The translations under genes and the position numbers were made by a program. The notes below the pieces were generated by a model. That model saw only the letters and a program-made list of their open reading frames with translations. It did no database searches and was not told where the DNA came from. This document shows positions 6,576 through 6,987 of a DNA stretch of 6,987 nucleotides, in pieces (within the stretch, counting starts at the first letter, position 1; the number at the start of each line of letters is the position of its first letter). Origin of the DNA: Porphyromonadaceae bacterium UBA3327 (GTDB taxonomy: Bacteria; Bacteroidota; Bacteroidia; Bacteroidales; Muribaculaceae). The stretch lies in NCBI GenBank assembly GCA_002361155.1, contig DERZ01000013.1, positions 19,679 through 26,665 on the forward strand, read 5' to 3'.

Positions 6576-6583
6576 TAATTTTG
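6576..6583 (+). promoter_or_regulatory. Predicted -7 element for the dehydrogenase gene
   Basis: TAATTTTG on the plus strand matches TAnnTTTG exactly. Transcription would start near 6590, leaving a leader of about 70 bases before ATG 6664. The leader contains a weak 5-bp hairpin (GGTCG 6624-6628 with CGACC 6634-6638). No clear -33 element was found. The surrounding region is very AT-rich, so a chance match is possible. Confidence 0.45.
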
Positions 6584-6663
6584 TGTTTTGTAAACCAACA
6601 AATAAACAAACGGGAAATAAAAGGGTCGTTCGTCGACCGCAAACATCGAAATAACAGAAAGAA

Positions 6664-6987
6664 ATGGGAAAAGTTTTGATTATCGGCGCCGGAGGCGTGG
6701 GGACAGTGGTCGCCCACAAATGCGCCAGTCATCCTGAGGTATTCAGCGAGATCGTTCTCGCCTCACGCACCAAGAGCAAATGCGACGCGATCGCTGCGCG
6801 GATCGGCGGCAACCGCATAGTCACTGACCAGGTGGACGCCGACGATGTGGAGCAGCTCACGGCACTCTTCGAGCGGCACCGCCCCGACATCTGCATCAAT
6901 GTGGCTCTCCCCTACCAGGACCTCACCATCATGGAAGCCTGCCTGAAGGCCGGCGTCAACTATCTCGACACCGCCAACTACGAGCCC
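6664..6987 (+). CDS. Saccharopine/carboxynorspermidine dehydrogenase-like protein (5' part only)
   Basis: The first 108 residues are visible; the frame runs open off the window end. MGKVLIIGAGGVGTVVAHK is an N-terminal Rossmann fold with the G-x-G-x-x-G nucleotide loop (GAGGVG, 8-13). ASRTKSKCDAI follows at the second strand (about 33-43), where the S/R/K residues suggest NADP(H) binding, then NVALPYQDLTIMEACL (about 79-94) and YLDTANYEP. This is the pattern of the Bacteroidota 'saccharopine dehydrogenase family' enzymes that act as carboxy(nor)spermidine dehydrogenase, joining aspartate semialdehyde to putrescine or diaminopropane in spermidine synthesis. A true lysine-pathway role cannot be excluded from this fragment. 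The start ATG 6664 leads directly into the first beta strand, and it has its own predicted promoter. Confidence 0.9.
   Translation, partial: MGKVLIIGAGGVGTVVAHKCASHPEVFSEIVLASRTKSKCDAIAARIGGNRIVTDQVDADDVEQLTALFERHRPDICINVALPYQDLTIMEACLKAGVNYLDTANYEP

Larger units (their letters stand above)
6527..6663. other. Divergent intergenic region
   Basis: These 137 bases are the only sizeable non-coding stretch. They are markedly AT-rich against the GC-rich flanks and separate the divergent tsaE and dehydrogenase starts. They hold the two predicted -7 elements, whose nearest ends are 14 bases apart, and no recognisable small ORF, terminator or known riboswitch. Confidence 0.8.

Overview
The window looks like a chromosomal segment of a GC-rich member of Bacteroidota, most likely order Bacteroidales (Muribaculaceae or a similar gut lineage; the family is inference). 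Three things point there. The tRNA at the left edge does not encode CCA. The only intergenic region carries matches to the Bacteroidota -7 promoter element TAnnTTTG on both strands. The gene products (RhuM, a BspA-like leucine-rich repeat protein, a carboxynorspermidine/saccharopine dehydrogenase-like enzyme) resemble Bacteroidales proteins. Shine-Dalgarno sequences are mostly absent.

Layout, left to right. The 3' end of a tRNA gene (1-23) is followed by a strong rho-independent terminator (31-67). Thirteen bases later an AT-richer rhuM-family gene begins (81-1082, +). Six bases after it comes a 594-residue fusion of a HAD phosphatase domain with a complete 3-dehydroquinate synthase (1089-2873, +). 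The fusion converges on, and overlaps by 124 bases, the last gene of a five-gene minus-strand cluster. In transcription order that cluster is tsaE (6526-6113), a biotin-protein ligase (6092-5349), a flippase-like polytopic membrane protein (5352-4270), a single-pass membrane protein of unknown function (4266-3649) and a secreted leucine-rich repeat protein (3652-2750). These genes are 20 bp apart, overlapping by 4 bp (ATGA), 3 bp apart and overlapping by 4 bp (ATGA), which strongly suggests one operon. A 137-bp divergent promoter region (6527-6663) separates tsaE from a saccharopine/carboxynorspermidine dehydrogenase-like gene that runs off the right edge (6664-6987, +).

Functionally this is mostly housekeeping: tRNA t6A modification, protein biotinylation, the shikimate pathway and probably polyamine synthesis. 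It is mixed with envelope proteins and one accessory gene (rhuM) beside a tRNA. No complete novel system, CRISPR array, insertion sequence or defence island is visible. The most notable points are the HAD-AroB fusion, the antisense overlap of two conserved 3' ends, and the rhuM gene lodged between a tRNA terminator and aroB. No gene-free stretch exceeds 300 bases.
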